Positions 50,876 to 61,212 of a stretch of DNA of 64,000 bases are shown here, piece after piece (positions within the stretch are counted from its first letter, which is position 1; each line of letters starts with the position of its first letter). Below the pieces are notes generated by a model. The model saw nothing but the letters and a program-made list of their open reading frames with translations. It was not told where the DNA came from and searched no databases. Source of the stretch: Yarrowia lipolytica (taxonomy: Eukaryota; Ascomycota; Dipodascomycetes; Dipodascales); contig NC_090772.1 of NCBI RefSeq assembly GCF_001761485.1, positions 1,610,501 to 1,674,500 of the forward strand, given 5' to 3'. The position numbers and the translations under genes were made by a program.

Positions 50876-51625
50876 TTAGGCAGAGGCAGCAGCGGGGACA
50901 GGCAGAATCTCTTGCTGGATGGTAACGATCTCGGGGTGCTCGGCGGCCATCTCAATGTCCTTCTGATAGGTGATGAGCTTGTCTCGCATCTCCTTGATGG
51001 TTCGGGGAGGAGAGTCGGAGTGGTAGACAGAGGTACCGGCGACAATGACATTAGCACCAGCAGCTCCGGCGTCATCGACGGTCTGGGGGCCAAGACCACC
51101 ATCGACCTCGATGTTGAGGTTGGGGTATCGCTCTCTCAGAGCAGCCACCTTGGGCATCATGTCCTGCTGGAACTTCTGGCCTCCAAAGCCAGGCTCCACA
51201 GTCATGACGAGAACCAGATCAAGCTGGTCAACCAGAGGGTAGACAACCTCCACCGAGGTGGCGGGCTTGATAGCAATGCCGGCCTTCATTCCCTTGGCCT
51301 TGATGGCCTTGATGACCTCCTCGTGGTCGTAGCATGCCTCGTAGTGGAAGGTGTACTGGTCGGCTCCGGCGTCGGCCATGGGCTCGACCCATCGTAGGGG
51401 ATCAGTGACCATCATGTGGCAGTCAAAAAACGCCTCGCCCTTGAGAAGTTCGGCTCGCAGGCACTTGACCACGGTGGGGCCAAACGAAATGTTGGGCACA
51501 AAGTGGCCATCCATGATGTCAACGTGGAGCCAGTCCGCTCCGTAGTCGACCATCATTCGCGATTGTGCGCCGAGCTTGGCAAAGTCTGAGGAAAGAATAG
51601 AGGGGGCGATGATTGGCTGGACCAT
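50876..51625 (-). CDS. RPE1: Ribulose-phosphate 3-epimerase
   Basis: This single-exon gene encodes 249 residues. It interconverts D-ribulose 5-phosphate and D-xylulose 5-phosphate in the non-oxidative pentose phosphate pathway, in the cytosol. The TIM-barrel starts IIAPSILSSDFAKLG. Both family signatures are present: LHVDIMDGHFVPNISFG with the metal-binding His and Asp, and VLVMTVEPGFGGQKF. CHMMV and IEVDGGLGPQT supply the remaining catalytic loop residues, including the second catalytic Asp. A short C-terminal extension (PAAASA) is unremarkable. Codon bias is strong. In an oleaginous yeast this step feeds NADPH-linked carbon flow. Confidence 0.97.
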   Translation of the reverse strand: MVQPIIAPSILSSDFAKLGAQSRMMVDYGADWLHVDIMDGHFVPNISFGPTVVKCLRAELLKGEAFFDCHMMVTDPLRWVEPMADAGADQYTFHYEACYDHEEVIKAIKAKGMKAGIAIKPATSVEVVYPLVDQLDLVLVMTVEPGFGGQKFQQDMMPKVAALRERYPNLNIEVDGGLGPQTVDDAGAAGANVIVAGTSVYHSDSPPRTIKEMRDKLITYQKDIEMAAEHPEIVTIQQEILPVPAAASA

Positions 51626-53214
51626 TGTGTATGTATGTTTGTGAGTGTGTATTCGTGTTGCCTGTCGTCGCGGTGTTTATGTCGTGGGGTTGACAGTGGC
51701 GAAAAAGTGTTGAGTTACTGGGTAAGTAGAATTTTTTGGGGCCAGGTTTTGTGTTGTGCGGTTAGCGGCGTTTGACGTTTGACGTTGACGTTGACGTTAC
51801 ACAGATGCAAGTTTTAGTGTCGTTGTGTGTTTGGATGTGGAGGTGGGGAGGAAGAGAAGAGGAGCAAGAGGTTGGTTTTTTTATGTATCAGCTGTCACTC
51901 TATATCGTGGTGTTCAGCTGACCGTGTCTATATAAAGGCGCCTGGGCCCCCGCCATGACTAATTTATGTGTCCATGCATGAGGGGTGCGACTATCGGCAT
52001 CGCAAAAGGGTAAGACAAGCACGCCTGTGAAGTTAGGTTTCCGAATTGGGGAGGTTCCGACATGTGTCGCAACCCTGTCGCTTTTCCCCAGCGTGAAATA
52101 TGGGGTAAACGCCCCAGACTCAAGATTGGCGAAATTTGGAGAAAATTCGACAACAATGTCAAACGCACAACGCTACATGCAGGGGCGGGAGCCGAATATG
52201 GGAGCAACCCAGGTGGCAAAACCCATGCCCCCTCCCCCCGCCTGTGTCATGGTCGCCGGCCGACACACACCGGGCCCGGGGCGCAGGTTCACCACCACCT
52301 CGGCTTGCTCTCGATCGCCAGCAATGTACAGTACCTCAATATAAGCACAGCGTTTCTCTCTCCCACACCACGTCTGCAAAGCCGATATCGCGCTTCATGC
52401 AAAGGGGCAGGGCAGCTGAGACATGGAGAAAACGTGCCGAACCCTCTGGAATTATCGTGAGAATAAAGATTGGAGGAGATGCCGATAAGCCGATAACACA
52501 CATATCCAACGAGCCAACATTCGCCCTTGCAAACTACACCCTATGAACCGCCCAGATCATAGATACAGAGATGTAGCTTAAATTGCTCATCCAGACTAGT
52601 GACCCCCACGAGCCGAATAGACACCCCCACACTCCACGGGAGGCCCAAAACAGAGGCCTAGAACCAGAAACGCAACCGATCCACCATCATCAGTCACGTG
52701 AGCGTGTTTCACAACAAGACAAAATGTCTTTGTTGCCCTCTGCACTGTCAGGATACGGACTGTAGATGTAGTTGCAGCTGTTCTGTTATCACTCTTTCGA
52801 TCAATACTAACAGCAACTGTTCCTATCATCAATAGAGCAACCGTTCCATGTGCGGCAAAGAGTCGTCCTCTTACGGACCCTCGGTTACGTCCCTCTTCGT
52901 GTCATAGACACATACCCTACGCATTCTCACCCAACAAGTTTCGCACATTGCTTTTTTCGCATTTTCATGGAGCCAAATTTTATTGTATTTTTTAATTATC
53001 GTACAATTACACCGTTGCGCGCAATCCGAGCCTCGGCTACCCTAACCCACAGGCCTGATGCAGTCCCCAAACCCTAAACCCATGGAAGAATGCAGCAAGC
53101 AACCCTTAACAGTAGTCTTTTTCGAGCAAGAAATGTTTGCCAAATTATTTTATTATAGTCACGTGACTCTGAATTATTATAGTAGTTTCAACTTTTTTCA
53201 AAATTCAAAAAAAC
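51626..53214. other. Intergenic region between RPE1 and tRNA-Tyr
   Basis: About 1.6 kb, RPE1 promoter followed by apparently empty sequence. A short GACGTT repeat lies near 51773-51798. CACGTG lies near 52694. ACCCTAACCC lies at 53039-53048. No gene is supported. Confidence 0.55.
53158..53167. promoter_or_regulatory. CACGTG box 49 nt upstream of tRNA-Tyr
   Basis: AGTCACGTGACT (from 53157) is a 12-bp palindrome. The CACGTG ends at 53165, exactly 49 nt before the tRNA 5' end. The same AGTCACGTGA and spacing occur upstream of tRNA-Ile in this window. Confidence 0.5.
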
Positions 53215-53302
53215 CTCCCGGTGGCCAAGCTGGTTTAAGGCGCGAGACTGTAATGGTATAAATTGTAATCTTGAGATCGGGCGTTCGACTCGCCCCCGGG
53301 AG
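53215..53302 (+). tRNA. tRNA-Tyr (anticodon GTA) with a 14-nt intron
   Basis: The gene starts CTCCCGGTGGCCAAGCTGG (acceptor and A box) and ends GTTCGACTCGCCCCCGGGAG. CTCCCGG pairs with CCGGGAG. The anticodon loop CTGTAAA contains anticodon GTA and is interrupted after position 37 by a 14-nt intron (TGGTATAAATTGTA). The mature length is 74 before CCA. A T7 run follows directly as Pol III terminator. Eukaryotic tRNA-Tyr genes usually carry an intron. Confidence 0.96.
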
Positions 53303-53444
53303 ATTTTTTTCCTACGAGATCCGCTTTGGCAGTACTGTAGTTACTTATTTTTTTTAAAAAAAAAATTATGACTAAGCTGCAGATAACTATTGCAAGTATG
53401 GGGATGTGGTCGTTTGAGAATATTGTCTAGTTAGTGTACCGTAG

Positions 53445-53816
53445 ATGATCAGATCGAGTGATTATCGATCCAACGAATGGAGTTTTGATTTCGGTGAATC
53501 TATGTTTTTCAGGAGAATAGTTGTAGACATTGTAGAATCATTTTCTGAGCTCTTACTTGTTGTACCGCCACTTATATTATCTGATTTGCATTCTACTCCT
53601 ATTATTGAGCGATACAGGACGTTCAGATCGCAGGCTAATGACGGGTACGAGGAGGCGAAGGCATACGAGCAGGCGAAGGCATACGAGCAGGCGAAGGTCT
53701 GTATGGGTTTTCACTATGATGAAGAGATCAACGTTGTCACCTCAAAACAACCACCAGTTTCCATTCTGAGGAGCAAATCCACTCGGCTGAATTTGTCAGC
53801 TGAATTTGTAACCTGA
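53445..53816 (+). CDS. Orphan reading frame with AYEQAK repeats (doubtful)
   Basis: The frame is open for 123 residues from an ATG. I do not recognise it. A small in-frame tandem repeat of 18 bp gives EEAKAYEQAKAYEQAK, an amphipathic helix. The codons are unbiased. It could be an orphan gene, part of a decayed gene, or chance. Confidence 0.22.
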   Translation: MIRSSDYRSNEWSFDFGESMFFRRIVVDIVESFSELLLVVPPLILSDLHSTPIIERYRTFRSQANDGYEEAKAYEQAKAYEQAKVCMGFHYDEEINVVTSKQPPVSILRSKSTRLNLSAEFVT

Positions 53817-54039
53817 TGGCGAGCTCAATCGAATTCTCCACTAGGGTGCGGAGACTGTCCTGATGAGTCTCGCTGTCAGAGAGCAGAGTCTGGCTATCGG
53901 AACGGCTTCCGGCAAGTGATATGTGAGTGGTTAATGTATTTGTTATATAAAATTTCATGTTATTCAACAGGAATGACAGGGTTGGAGGGACCTTGTTTCA
54001 TGGCAGTAGGCCTGGAACCGGTTGAAACAGGGGATGCCA

Positions 54040-54380
54040 TGACTTACGTATTTGGATGAGCCAAATAAGAGCTCTGTGAGAGCTGTAGTACATACTGTTA
54101 CCAGCTACGTAAACAAGATGCTCGAGGAGGGCAAGGCGTCATCGACTCTGCGTTCACGGTGCCGTTCTCCGACGGGGAGGGCTTGCTCATATGCTTGGAT
54201 TACGGTGGTCCGAATCAACAAGTGATGAAGCCGCTCGGGTTTAGTAATGCACTGTAGTTGTGTTGGAAGATGGTAAGGGCCGGAGTCTGGTCTACATCCG
54301 TGGCATTCAGGCCTTTGGTGGACGGTATCAAGGCAGCCGCGGGCGCACTATCTGACGTTGAAGAAGAGTTTCTTTGGAGT
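54040..54380 (+). pseudogene. Coding-like relic of unknown origin
   Basis: Parts of this stretch have protein-like composition and C/G-ending codons, for example segments reading RAVVHTVTSYVNKMLEEGK and VDGIKAAAGALSDVEEEF in different frames. No single frame is open throughout, so it looks like an old decayed gene. I cannot assign a family. Confidence 0.25.
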
Positions 54381-54889
54381 CGCTGGTAGCAACTAGATCA
54401 CCATGAGATGCTCCGTCAACTCCGAATCAGCAGTTAGGTCGAAGTGGTGTGGCTCTCTCCAACCAAACAACTTGGGTCTGTAGTTCTAATGCCACACTCG
54501 TACACTTCCGATACTTTTCATAGCACTCCTAATACGGACGCAGCTCACTATTTTACCAACCTACTTTGGACGTCCAAGTCCGGGATATTAGTACGCAAGT
54601 GGATATAAAAAGCGACTCCGGATTCAACCCGTGGCCCTGGATTACCACCTTGCTTTCACCGTATCTACATCCCCGGCTTAATAACACTCCTCCTGTGTTA
54701 TTATCTCACTTGGGCTGTCTCAAATAAACTCACAACACATCACCGTCGAGTATGCTGCATAGCCAAGATACAACACCATCGCCATATTCATACAAGCACC
54801 GTGAGCGGCACATTAACAGCAAAATCGACGTCAACCGCGACCCTTTTTTTGACCACTAACGACACATAAACATTGACACCCAAAACAGC

Positions 54890-56701
54890 ATGTCTCTACG
54901 ACCCGACGAAGTGGACGTGCGGATTTTGGAGGAGAACCTGCTGAAAACCAACACGCTGGTGGAAAGCATGGTTGCGAGTTGCCAAAAGATCTCCAACTCG
55001 TCATACAAGGCCGAAATCACGATCGAGCCCATCTCGGGCATGCAACGACGAATGCAAGTCTACGAAACCAACCTGAACAACTGCCTCAAGGTGGTGGACG
55101 GCATCAGGGACTACGCCAAGGTGACGGCAAGAGAGGAGAAGATCATCCGACAGGGCCCCGAGGCGGTGGGTCTGCCTGCCTACGTGGCGGCCATTCAATC
55201 TGTGATTCGAGTCAACGACGAAATCGAACAGCGAAAACTGCACAGCATTCCCAAGGTCAAAGAGAAGGCCGTGGACCTGGCTCGAATGGGAACGTCTGGT
55301 CTTAAGGAGAACCTCGCTACCATCCTCAAGGAGGAATCTAACCCAATTGATCCTGTTCCTATCCTGGCTTCCGGAAAACCCTTTCCTCTGATGAGTCCCA
55401 AGAACGCAGACAAGCTGAACGAGTTGATGGGCATCGTGGCGCGATTCTCAGCCCGACAAGACAACACCTACGTTGACTCGCGAAGCCGGTATCTCGCCAT
55501 GTCTCTCTCTCCGGTAGCTAGTAAGGTGAAGCCCACTGTTCGAACAGGCAAGGCTCCTTACGACAAGCAGTCCAACGGCATTCATATTTACGCTGAGGCA
55601 CTGCTGAAGATGTTGCAGGCAGAACACGACAACCTGCGATGTGCCTTTCCCAAAGACGAAGCACGTGTCAAGCAATACTTCACGCAACTGGCACAGACTC
55701 CTCTGCAAACCTATCAGGCTGCAGGAGAGGAAATTTCAAATCACGTGCAACGCAACATCTCGACCGACGCCCTGCTCATTTTCGAGCTTATTGAGGGCAC
55801 CGTGGCTCTGAAGCGAGGCCTCGAGCCGCTTACTAACTCCGCTGCTCCTCTCGATCGCCTAATTCAGAGCAGTTACAACGTCTCTCAGGGCGTGTTTACC
55901 GAAATTCTCAAAATCTGTGAGGCCAGAGTACAACAGGTGATGACCTTGCCGTCCGACAATGGTGTCTGTGACGCTACAGTAGAGGTTATGAGTCGAATCC
56001 GACGGTTTGCCGAGTATAAGGACTCCGCAGTGCTCGCAATCAGTGGTATGAAGTACCAGCAATGGATCCCACAGCCCCGTCCAGCGTGGATGTCGACCTT
56101 TTCATCCGCGCCGGCAGGCTACACGACAACCAAGCCTCAAGAACTTCTTTCGGCTGTTTTCTCAGACTCTATTGACGCCTTCTACGTGACCTTGGAGATG
56201 AAGGCGAAGCAGCTGAACCCTAAGAAGCCGTCTCAGGTCGGCTTCTTTCTACTTACTAACCTGACCCTGATTGAGCGGTTCGTAACGAAATCAGAGGTCT
56301 ACAAGGTTCTTGGAGGTCAAGGACGAGAACGGCTGGAGAAGCTGCGAAAGCGAGGTCTTAACCTGTTCCTGGAGGGCTGGAAGGCTACCGCTTCGTTGCT
56401 TATGGACACCACGGTGGTCAATTCCAAGGGTTCCCTTTCTTCCAAGGATCGAGAGCTGGTCAAGGACAAGTTTAAGACGTTCAACGCGGACTTTGAGGAG
56501 CTTGTCAAGAATCATAAAACTTACACCATCACCGATCCGGCCTTGAAACAGCTTCTGGCTAAGGAGGTGGCGTTCATTTGTCCCCTCTACCATCGATACT
56601 ACGATAAGCATATTGGAGGAGACTTTTCCAAGAATGTGGACAAGTACATCAAGTACGATAAGGCGCAATTTGATCGGGTGCTGCAGGAGCTCGGAGACTA
56701 A
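54890..56701 (+). CDS. EXO70: Exocyst complex subunit Exo70
   Basis: This single-exon gene encodes 603 residues, close to yeast Exo70 (623). Exo70 binds PI(4,5)P2 and Rho GTPases at sites of polarised growth and tethers secretory vesicles there. The N-terminal coiled-coil (LLKTNTLVESMVASCQKI) leads into a helical-bundle body with YADALLKML-like YAEALLKMLQAEH and QYFTQLAQTPLQTY. The conserved C-terminal block has LTLIERFV, the lipid-binding basic surface near residues 475-490 (QGRERLEKLRKRGLNLFLEGW), VKDKFKTFNADFEEL and VAFICPLYHRYYDKH. The start is the first ATG in frame and retains the full coiled-coil. Confidence 0.95.
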   Translation: MSLRPDEVDVRILEENLLKTNTLVESMVASCQKISNSSYKAEITIEPISGMQRRMQVYETNLNNCLKVVDGIRDYAKVTAREEKIIRQGPEAVGLPAYVAAIQSVIRVNDEIEQRKLHSIPKVKEKAVDLARMGTSGLKENLATILKEESNPIDPVPILASGKPFPLMSPKNADKLNELMGIVARFSARQDNTYVDSRSRYLAMSLSPVASKVKPTVRTGKAPYDKQSNGIHIYAEALLKMLQAEHDNLRCAFPKDEARVKQYFTQLAQTPLQTYQAAGEEISNHVQRNISTDALLIFELIEGTVALKRGLEPLTNSAAPLDRLIQSSYNVSQGVFTEILKICEARVQQVMTLPSDNGVCDATVEVMSRIRRFAEYKDSAVLAISGMKYQQWIPQPRPAWMSTFSSAPAGYTTTKPQELLSAVFSDSIDAFYVTLEMKAKQLNPKKPSQVGFFLLTNLTLIERFVTKSEVYKVLGGQGRERLEKLRKRGLNLFLEGWKATASLLMDTTVVNSKGSLSSKDRELVKDKFKTFNADFEELVKNHKTYTITDPALKQLLAKEVAFICPLYHRYYDKHIGGDFSKNVDKYIKYDKAQFDRVLQELGD

Positions 56702-57876
56702 TAGCCTTGAGTTGCCAAGAAGTGCTCTTGGTTGAGTGAGTCACGAGCTGTGTCTTGGTGGACCGTGGGCTAATTTACTCGTCGATAGGCAATAGCTTGT
56801 CATGGGCTTCAATCAAGCGAAGAGCTCTGCGTCGTCTTCCCTGTTGATGATAGCAGATGGTGATGTACTCAGGAGCGAGCGGTGGGTGTATATGGCACAA
56901 TGTCTTTACTTCATTTAAACAATACTGTAAATTAATGTCTAATGATGTTAATCAGAGCAACCAAACAATCAGCTAGGCTTTCAGTAAGTACTGTCGACAC
57001 GGGACATGAAGAGTCCTCTGCGACATTAGCTCTTAAATCCTTTTAAAGGTGAGTTGCTTGCAGGTGGAAAGTCACAGGTATGGTACTGGCTTGCTATTTG
57101 TACTGATTATACGATCGTGAGTGAAAAAAAAAAATACGACAAGATTATTGATAATGTCTCTTTATTAAATTTCAGGTTGTTTCAATGCGAGATATATCAA
57201 CAGGGTCCTGGTTTCACTAGATGAAGCTTTGAGGTGTGCGATTGCTTGAAGTTTGCGGTATAGCTCCCGTGTACAGAAATTCTACCTGGGTCTTGCAATT
57301 GAGAATGAGTACTTGCAATTGAGAATCAAATGGACTTGAAGACTCGTTTAAATGAGACCATTGTTGCAAATACTGTAGGTCGAGAAGCACTCAGTTTCTT
57401 GTACCTGTGCTTGCTTGTAGTATACAGTCTTGAATCTGCTGCACTCACACATCCATGGATCAGATGGTGGTAAACATCCTATTAAACCAATCAGCAGTTT
57501 ATATCTTCCAAAGTATCCATATCGCCACTTTTTTCACTCCTGTGATACACAGTGGACACCTCTGGTAGCTGCACAGTATGTGGAGTCAACATCGTACTCT
57601 CCCCGTTATTGGGCGAGCTGTCTGATCCCACCACTTGCTGACCGTGGAAAAACTACTAATGTCTATCACACCACTTTTTTTCTCCTTTGACGGTCTACAG
57701 TAGTTCCGAGCACACCTCGGTCTAAAACTCCGACACTAGCTGCGCAAACTCCGAACCGACGGATTGTCAGCTGTACAAGATGCGGCAGTGCTAAAAAAAA
57801 AAGAAGAAAGGCGTTAGTCGGTTTAGTGACGGTCCCACAATCACCCCATATTGTCTGTATTCCACGGCGCCCATTT

Positions 57877-57906
57877 GTTTAGTTTTGTTTTGTTTTGTTT
57901 TGTTTT
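57877..57906. repeat. (TTTTG)n microsatellite
   Basis: Five tandem TTTTG units followed by TTTTC. Noncoding. Confidence 0.9.
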
Positions 57907-59908
57907 CTTGTGCGAATATTTCTCAAATACCCTCGGTTAAACCTGCTTCGAATTGTATATACCTTCCTCTCTGGGCCTGATGCATTTCATCTCATCACCT
58001 GGGCCGGCTAAACCTGCTGTTTCGGATTCCGATATTGAACCTTGGGAGCCACCCGAAAGCAGCCAAGCATCGCCATCGCATGGTGAAAAAGCGAGTATCG
58101 ATGGGCCCGAGGCTTTGGCACACTTGTGGGGTGATTCTGGAGACCCTTGATTGACCTAAATGGTGTTTTTGGCGAGTACTGTAGCTTGATTCTGCGTGGT
58201 TTCGGGCCTCTTAGAGCTGGAGCCCTCGTAAAGTCGATTAAGGTGAAACATCTTAGTAAGCCCGGAGGTGGATGAACATAACTTGGTCGGTAGGGTCCTC
58301 TACAAACAATATGATTCAACACAACCAACCTTGGTGACGCTGCTGCACCCCACGTTACTTTTTCTGGACCCTGGGGCCTGTAATTATGGAAGGAAAGCCG
58401 TGGGTGGAAGGCATGTCAACTGCGGTCGGAGATGTCGGACCACTAGTGGGTCTGGGTCTTGGCGTGACGCTTGATATGGCTGCCCTGATGGCTGTGATTC
58501 GCTACTGCTCGCTCGGATGGCTTGGCCCTTCACCCTTGCTCGATCGAGCATTCTTATCGTGCCAAAAGCAATTCGTCTAGACAAGAAATTTGTTGCATGA
58601 AACCTGTCGCGCGACTAAATGTTGATAATGCTGATGGAAATGGAATGAAGCCTGAGTGTCTGGAATATGAACTGCATGCATGGTTGGCACCCTGTTGAGG
58701 CGGAGGTTGCAAGGCGGTGACCAGGCCAAGAGCCGTCGTGGGCGGTGTGCTTTGCTCGCGCGCACGGCTCTAACAGTAGCGTTGAGATCTCCAACTAGTC
58801 CATAAGCGGTCACTGTACGAGTGATCATACCACCGGTTCTCTTGACGCGCTACTGTGGCTTACCCAACCTACCGGACAAGTACCCTGATGAGCCATTATC
58901 AAGCTTAGCGATACTACAGGTAGCACCAACCCCATGTCTCACAATAAACGGGAAATGGAATATTTCTTTTTCGGGACTATGCACGTGTCCATGAAACAGC
59001 AGGACTCGTTGCTTTTGCTGGTTGCCGGTCGTCGCAGCTACAGCATGGGGTCCCACCAACTCATGGCGTGCGACGGAGTCAGACGGGGACTGCTTCGTTG
59101 TGTGGACAGCGAGCCCTGCAAACGGCTGTGAAAATATCCCAAAATCTCTGCCGAAAGATGCTCCCACCGACTATCGAGGTGGTTCGATATGATTACCGCT
59201 TCCGGCAAGACGGTTACCAGACTAGTGAGAAAGAGGTTAAGGTCAAAGTATGGGTTGACAGCAAGGCGTGGTGTACTTGTAGCTACAGTATGTACCCTAA
59301 ATGTACGCCATAATGTGAGTCAAGGAGGTATCGGATGCCTGTGAATGTGCGTCACTGGATCCACATCCCGTTCGCAAAAGACCCCGTCTGTTGAGCGGAT
59401 CGGTTTGGTTCGCTCCCCCACCGCTCGGCTACTACATTCCACCTCCTCCTTTCGATCACCTGTGTGTTGCTCAGAGTACAAAGCAAAGCAAGGTCCGTTG
59501 TTAACGTTGATGCAGGTACCGTGATAGACAAGAGAGAGAGAGCCTGACAGGATGCAATAGTTGCAATAGTCCCAAAGCCCTACCGGCACTGTACGTGGTG
59601 TGCGCATGGGACGTTAATCGGCTGATTTCAAACACTCTCTCTCACACACAAAGACCGTAGAACCGGTGCGTTGGCCCACGCAGCTGGGTTTGTGGCACAA
59701 AGAAACCACCCGAGTGGCTTGTTGTGGCTGGTAGACCCTGTGGTTGTCGCGATTGCTCATCCTGTCCTGTATCGCAACATTGCTGTCTGGGCTCTTGGCA
59801 AAATGACGCTTGCTAGCTACGATGGGCCAGGGGTGTACGTGCACAGGTAAAAGGCTGGCTTGTAGGGATGAGGGCGATGAGGTCTATATTTTGAGTGTGG
59901 GCCAGGCC

Positions 59909-59990
59909 CAAGAAAAAAAAAAAAAAAAAAAAAAAAAGAAAGAGAAAACGCAGAGAGCTGCACAACCAAAAAAAAAAAAATATAAAAAAA
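59909..59990. repeat. Long poly-A runs
   Basis: A run of about 26 A is followed by AGAAAGAG-type sequence and a second run of 13 A, then ATATAAAAAAA. There is no target-site duplication or reverse-transcriptase sequence next to it, so a LINE tail is not supported. Confidence 0.8.
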
Positions 59991-60630
59991 ATTACCCACT
60001 GCTCCATCAGCCGGACTTGCACTTTTTCTTTGTGGAAAGCGAACCCAAAAATCTTGCTCATAGCAAAACATTTCCGTTTTGAAGGACATCCGAAACCTTG
60101 CAATAACTGCTTGGCGTGCAGAAAGGTCTCGGTTGGTGTTGATGGGGGCATGGTAATGGTGCTACTGTTGACGTGTAGACGGAGGGAATCAGGGGGGTTG
60201 CCACGGGCTCGAAACCCGCTGGGTTTTGGGCTAAAATCACGTCCTCTCCACTCAGCCTCGGATCCTTGGAACGCGATTAATGGATTGACCGCCATCTAAA
60301 CGAACCCAAAGTGGGGCATCCGCCTAGAACAAGTAACGCACTATCTGCAAGGGAGGCAGAAGTTTATCCGAACGATAGGATGGAGATTTGGGCCTGTTGG
60401 AGGCCGAATTCTGGAGATATAACGGGCGGAATCAAATATTGAAGCCCGAAAACATTGATTTATGTTTTTTTCAGAACCACTTTCCTACCAATACTGCCGC
60501 GTATCGGACTGCCCAAAATCCACTTGCTGCATCCCCAGATCGTCCCATTTCATTTTCACTTGAGCTTTCACTTTTCGTTCTGCACAAGAGATAACACACT
60601 TTGTGTCAAGCTCTTGCGATTATATGTGTA

Positions 60631-60643
60631 TATGTATATATAT
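60631..60643 (+). promoter_or_regulatory. TATA element upstream of the ECM13-like gene
   Basis: TATGTATATATAT lies about 135 bp before the ATG at 60778, within a TATATGTGTATATG context. Position fits a core promoter. Confidence 0.5.
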
Positions 60644-60777
60644 CAGCTCCTCTCCCGGTTCTTCATCAGACAAAACAACAACTCCTCAGCTCCTACAGAC
60701 ACACAGCTGCCACAGCTCTTACAAACACAGCCACCAAGCTCCGCTACAACACTCCCTCTCTCTCAAACCACCCAAAC

Positions 60778-61212
60778 ATGAACGCTGTCAACCGGACCTC
60801 GATACCCGAAATCTACTACCTGACTTCGCGCGCACAAATGAAGCTGACCAAGGAGTCTGTGCGACCTGATCTCAAGCTGCGGCAACTCGTGTGCCATGCC
60901 AACCTCGTGGACAACCTGCTGGGCGAGCTGTCTGCCCGACGACAAAAGCAAACAATGGTCAAGCTGTCTGAGGATGCTTACGATTCCGTTGCTGTCTCTT
61001 CCTCTGATGACGATGAGGATGACGACGACGACTCTCCCGATCTGTCGGACTCCTCTTCTGATGAGGATGACGCAGAGTACATGAAACAGCCCAACTACAC
61101 CTACCACCCCTACCAGCAAGAAATGCTGTTTGAGGATGCCTCCAGCGAGTACAACGAGTTCAACCCTCCTCCTCTGTACTCGGTTATCAACACTGGTATT
61201 GGAGCCAACTAG
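60778..61212 (+). CDS. Ecm13-like small acidic protein
   Basis: This gene encodes 144 residues. The N-terminal block IYYLTSRAQMKLTKES followed by DLKLRQLVCHANLVDNLLGEL (about 31-51) resembles the conserved domain of the fungal Ecm13/YJR115W family, whose biochemical role is unknown. A long Ser/Asp acidic stretch (about 77-100, SSSDDDEDDDDD) and an aromatic/Pro tail (NPPPLYSVINTGIGAN) follow. The start was chosen at 60778 because the context AAACATG is favourable and the conserved block follows directly. The open frame extends further upstream but only through leader-like sequence. Codon bias is strong, suggesting high expression. A TATA box lies upstream. Confidence 0.75.
   Translation: MNAVNRTSIPEIYYLTSRAQMKLTKESVRPDLKLRQLVCHANLVDNLLGELSARRQKQTMVKLSEDAYDSVAVSSSDDDEDDDDDSPDLSDSSSDEDDAEYMKQPNYTYHPYQQEMLFEDASSEYNEFNPPPLYSVINTGIGAN

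Larger units (their letters stand above)
53303..54889. other. Intergenic region between tRNA-Tyr and EXO70
   Basis: About 1.6 kb. It contains an orphan reading frame at 53445-53816, a coding-like relic at 54040-54380 and the EXO70 promoter. Otherwise nothing is recognised. Confidence 0.5.
56702..60777. other. Long intergenic region between EXO70 and the ECM13-like gene
   Basis: A 4.1 kb stretch without a supported gene. It contains a TTTTG microsatellite at 57877-57906, A-rich runs at 57787-57797 and 59909-59990, a perfect-stem hairpin near 60197-60224, and a TATA element at 60631-60643. Several short ATG-started frames (57980-58150, 58386-58580, 58934-59131) are not recognisable. Confidence 0.55.

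Noticed and set aside
59909-59990. Poly-A run as a possible LINE 3' tail
   Set aside because: No reverse-transcriptase sequence, target-site duplication or other element part was seen nearby.
60190-60230. Hairpin with CGGGTTTCGAGCCCG resembling a T-arm
   Set aside because: The loop register is wrong for a tRNA and no other arms are present; it is only a short inverted repeat.
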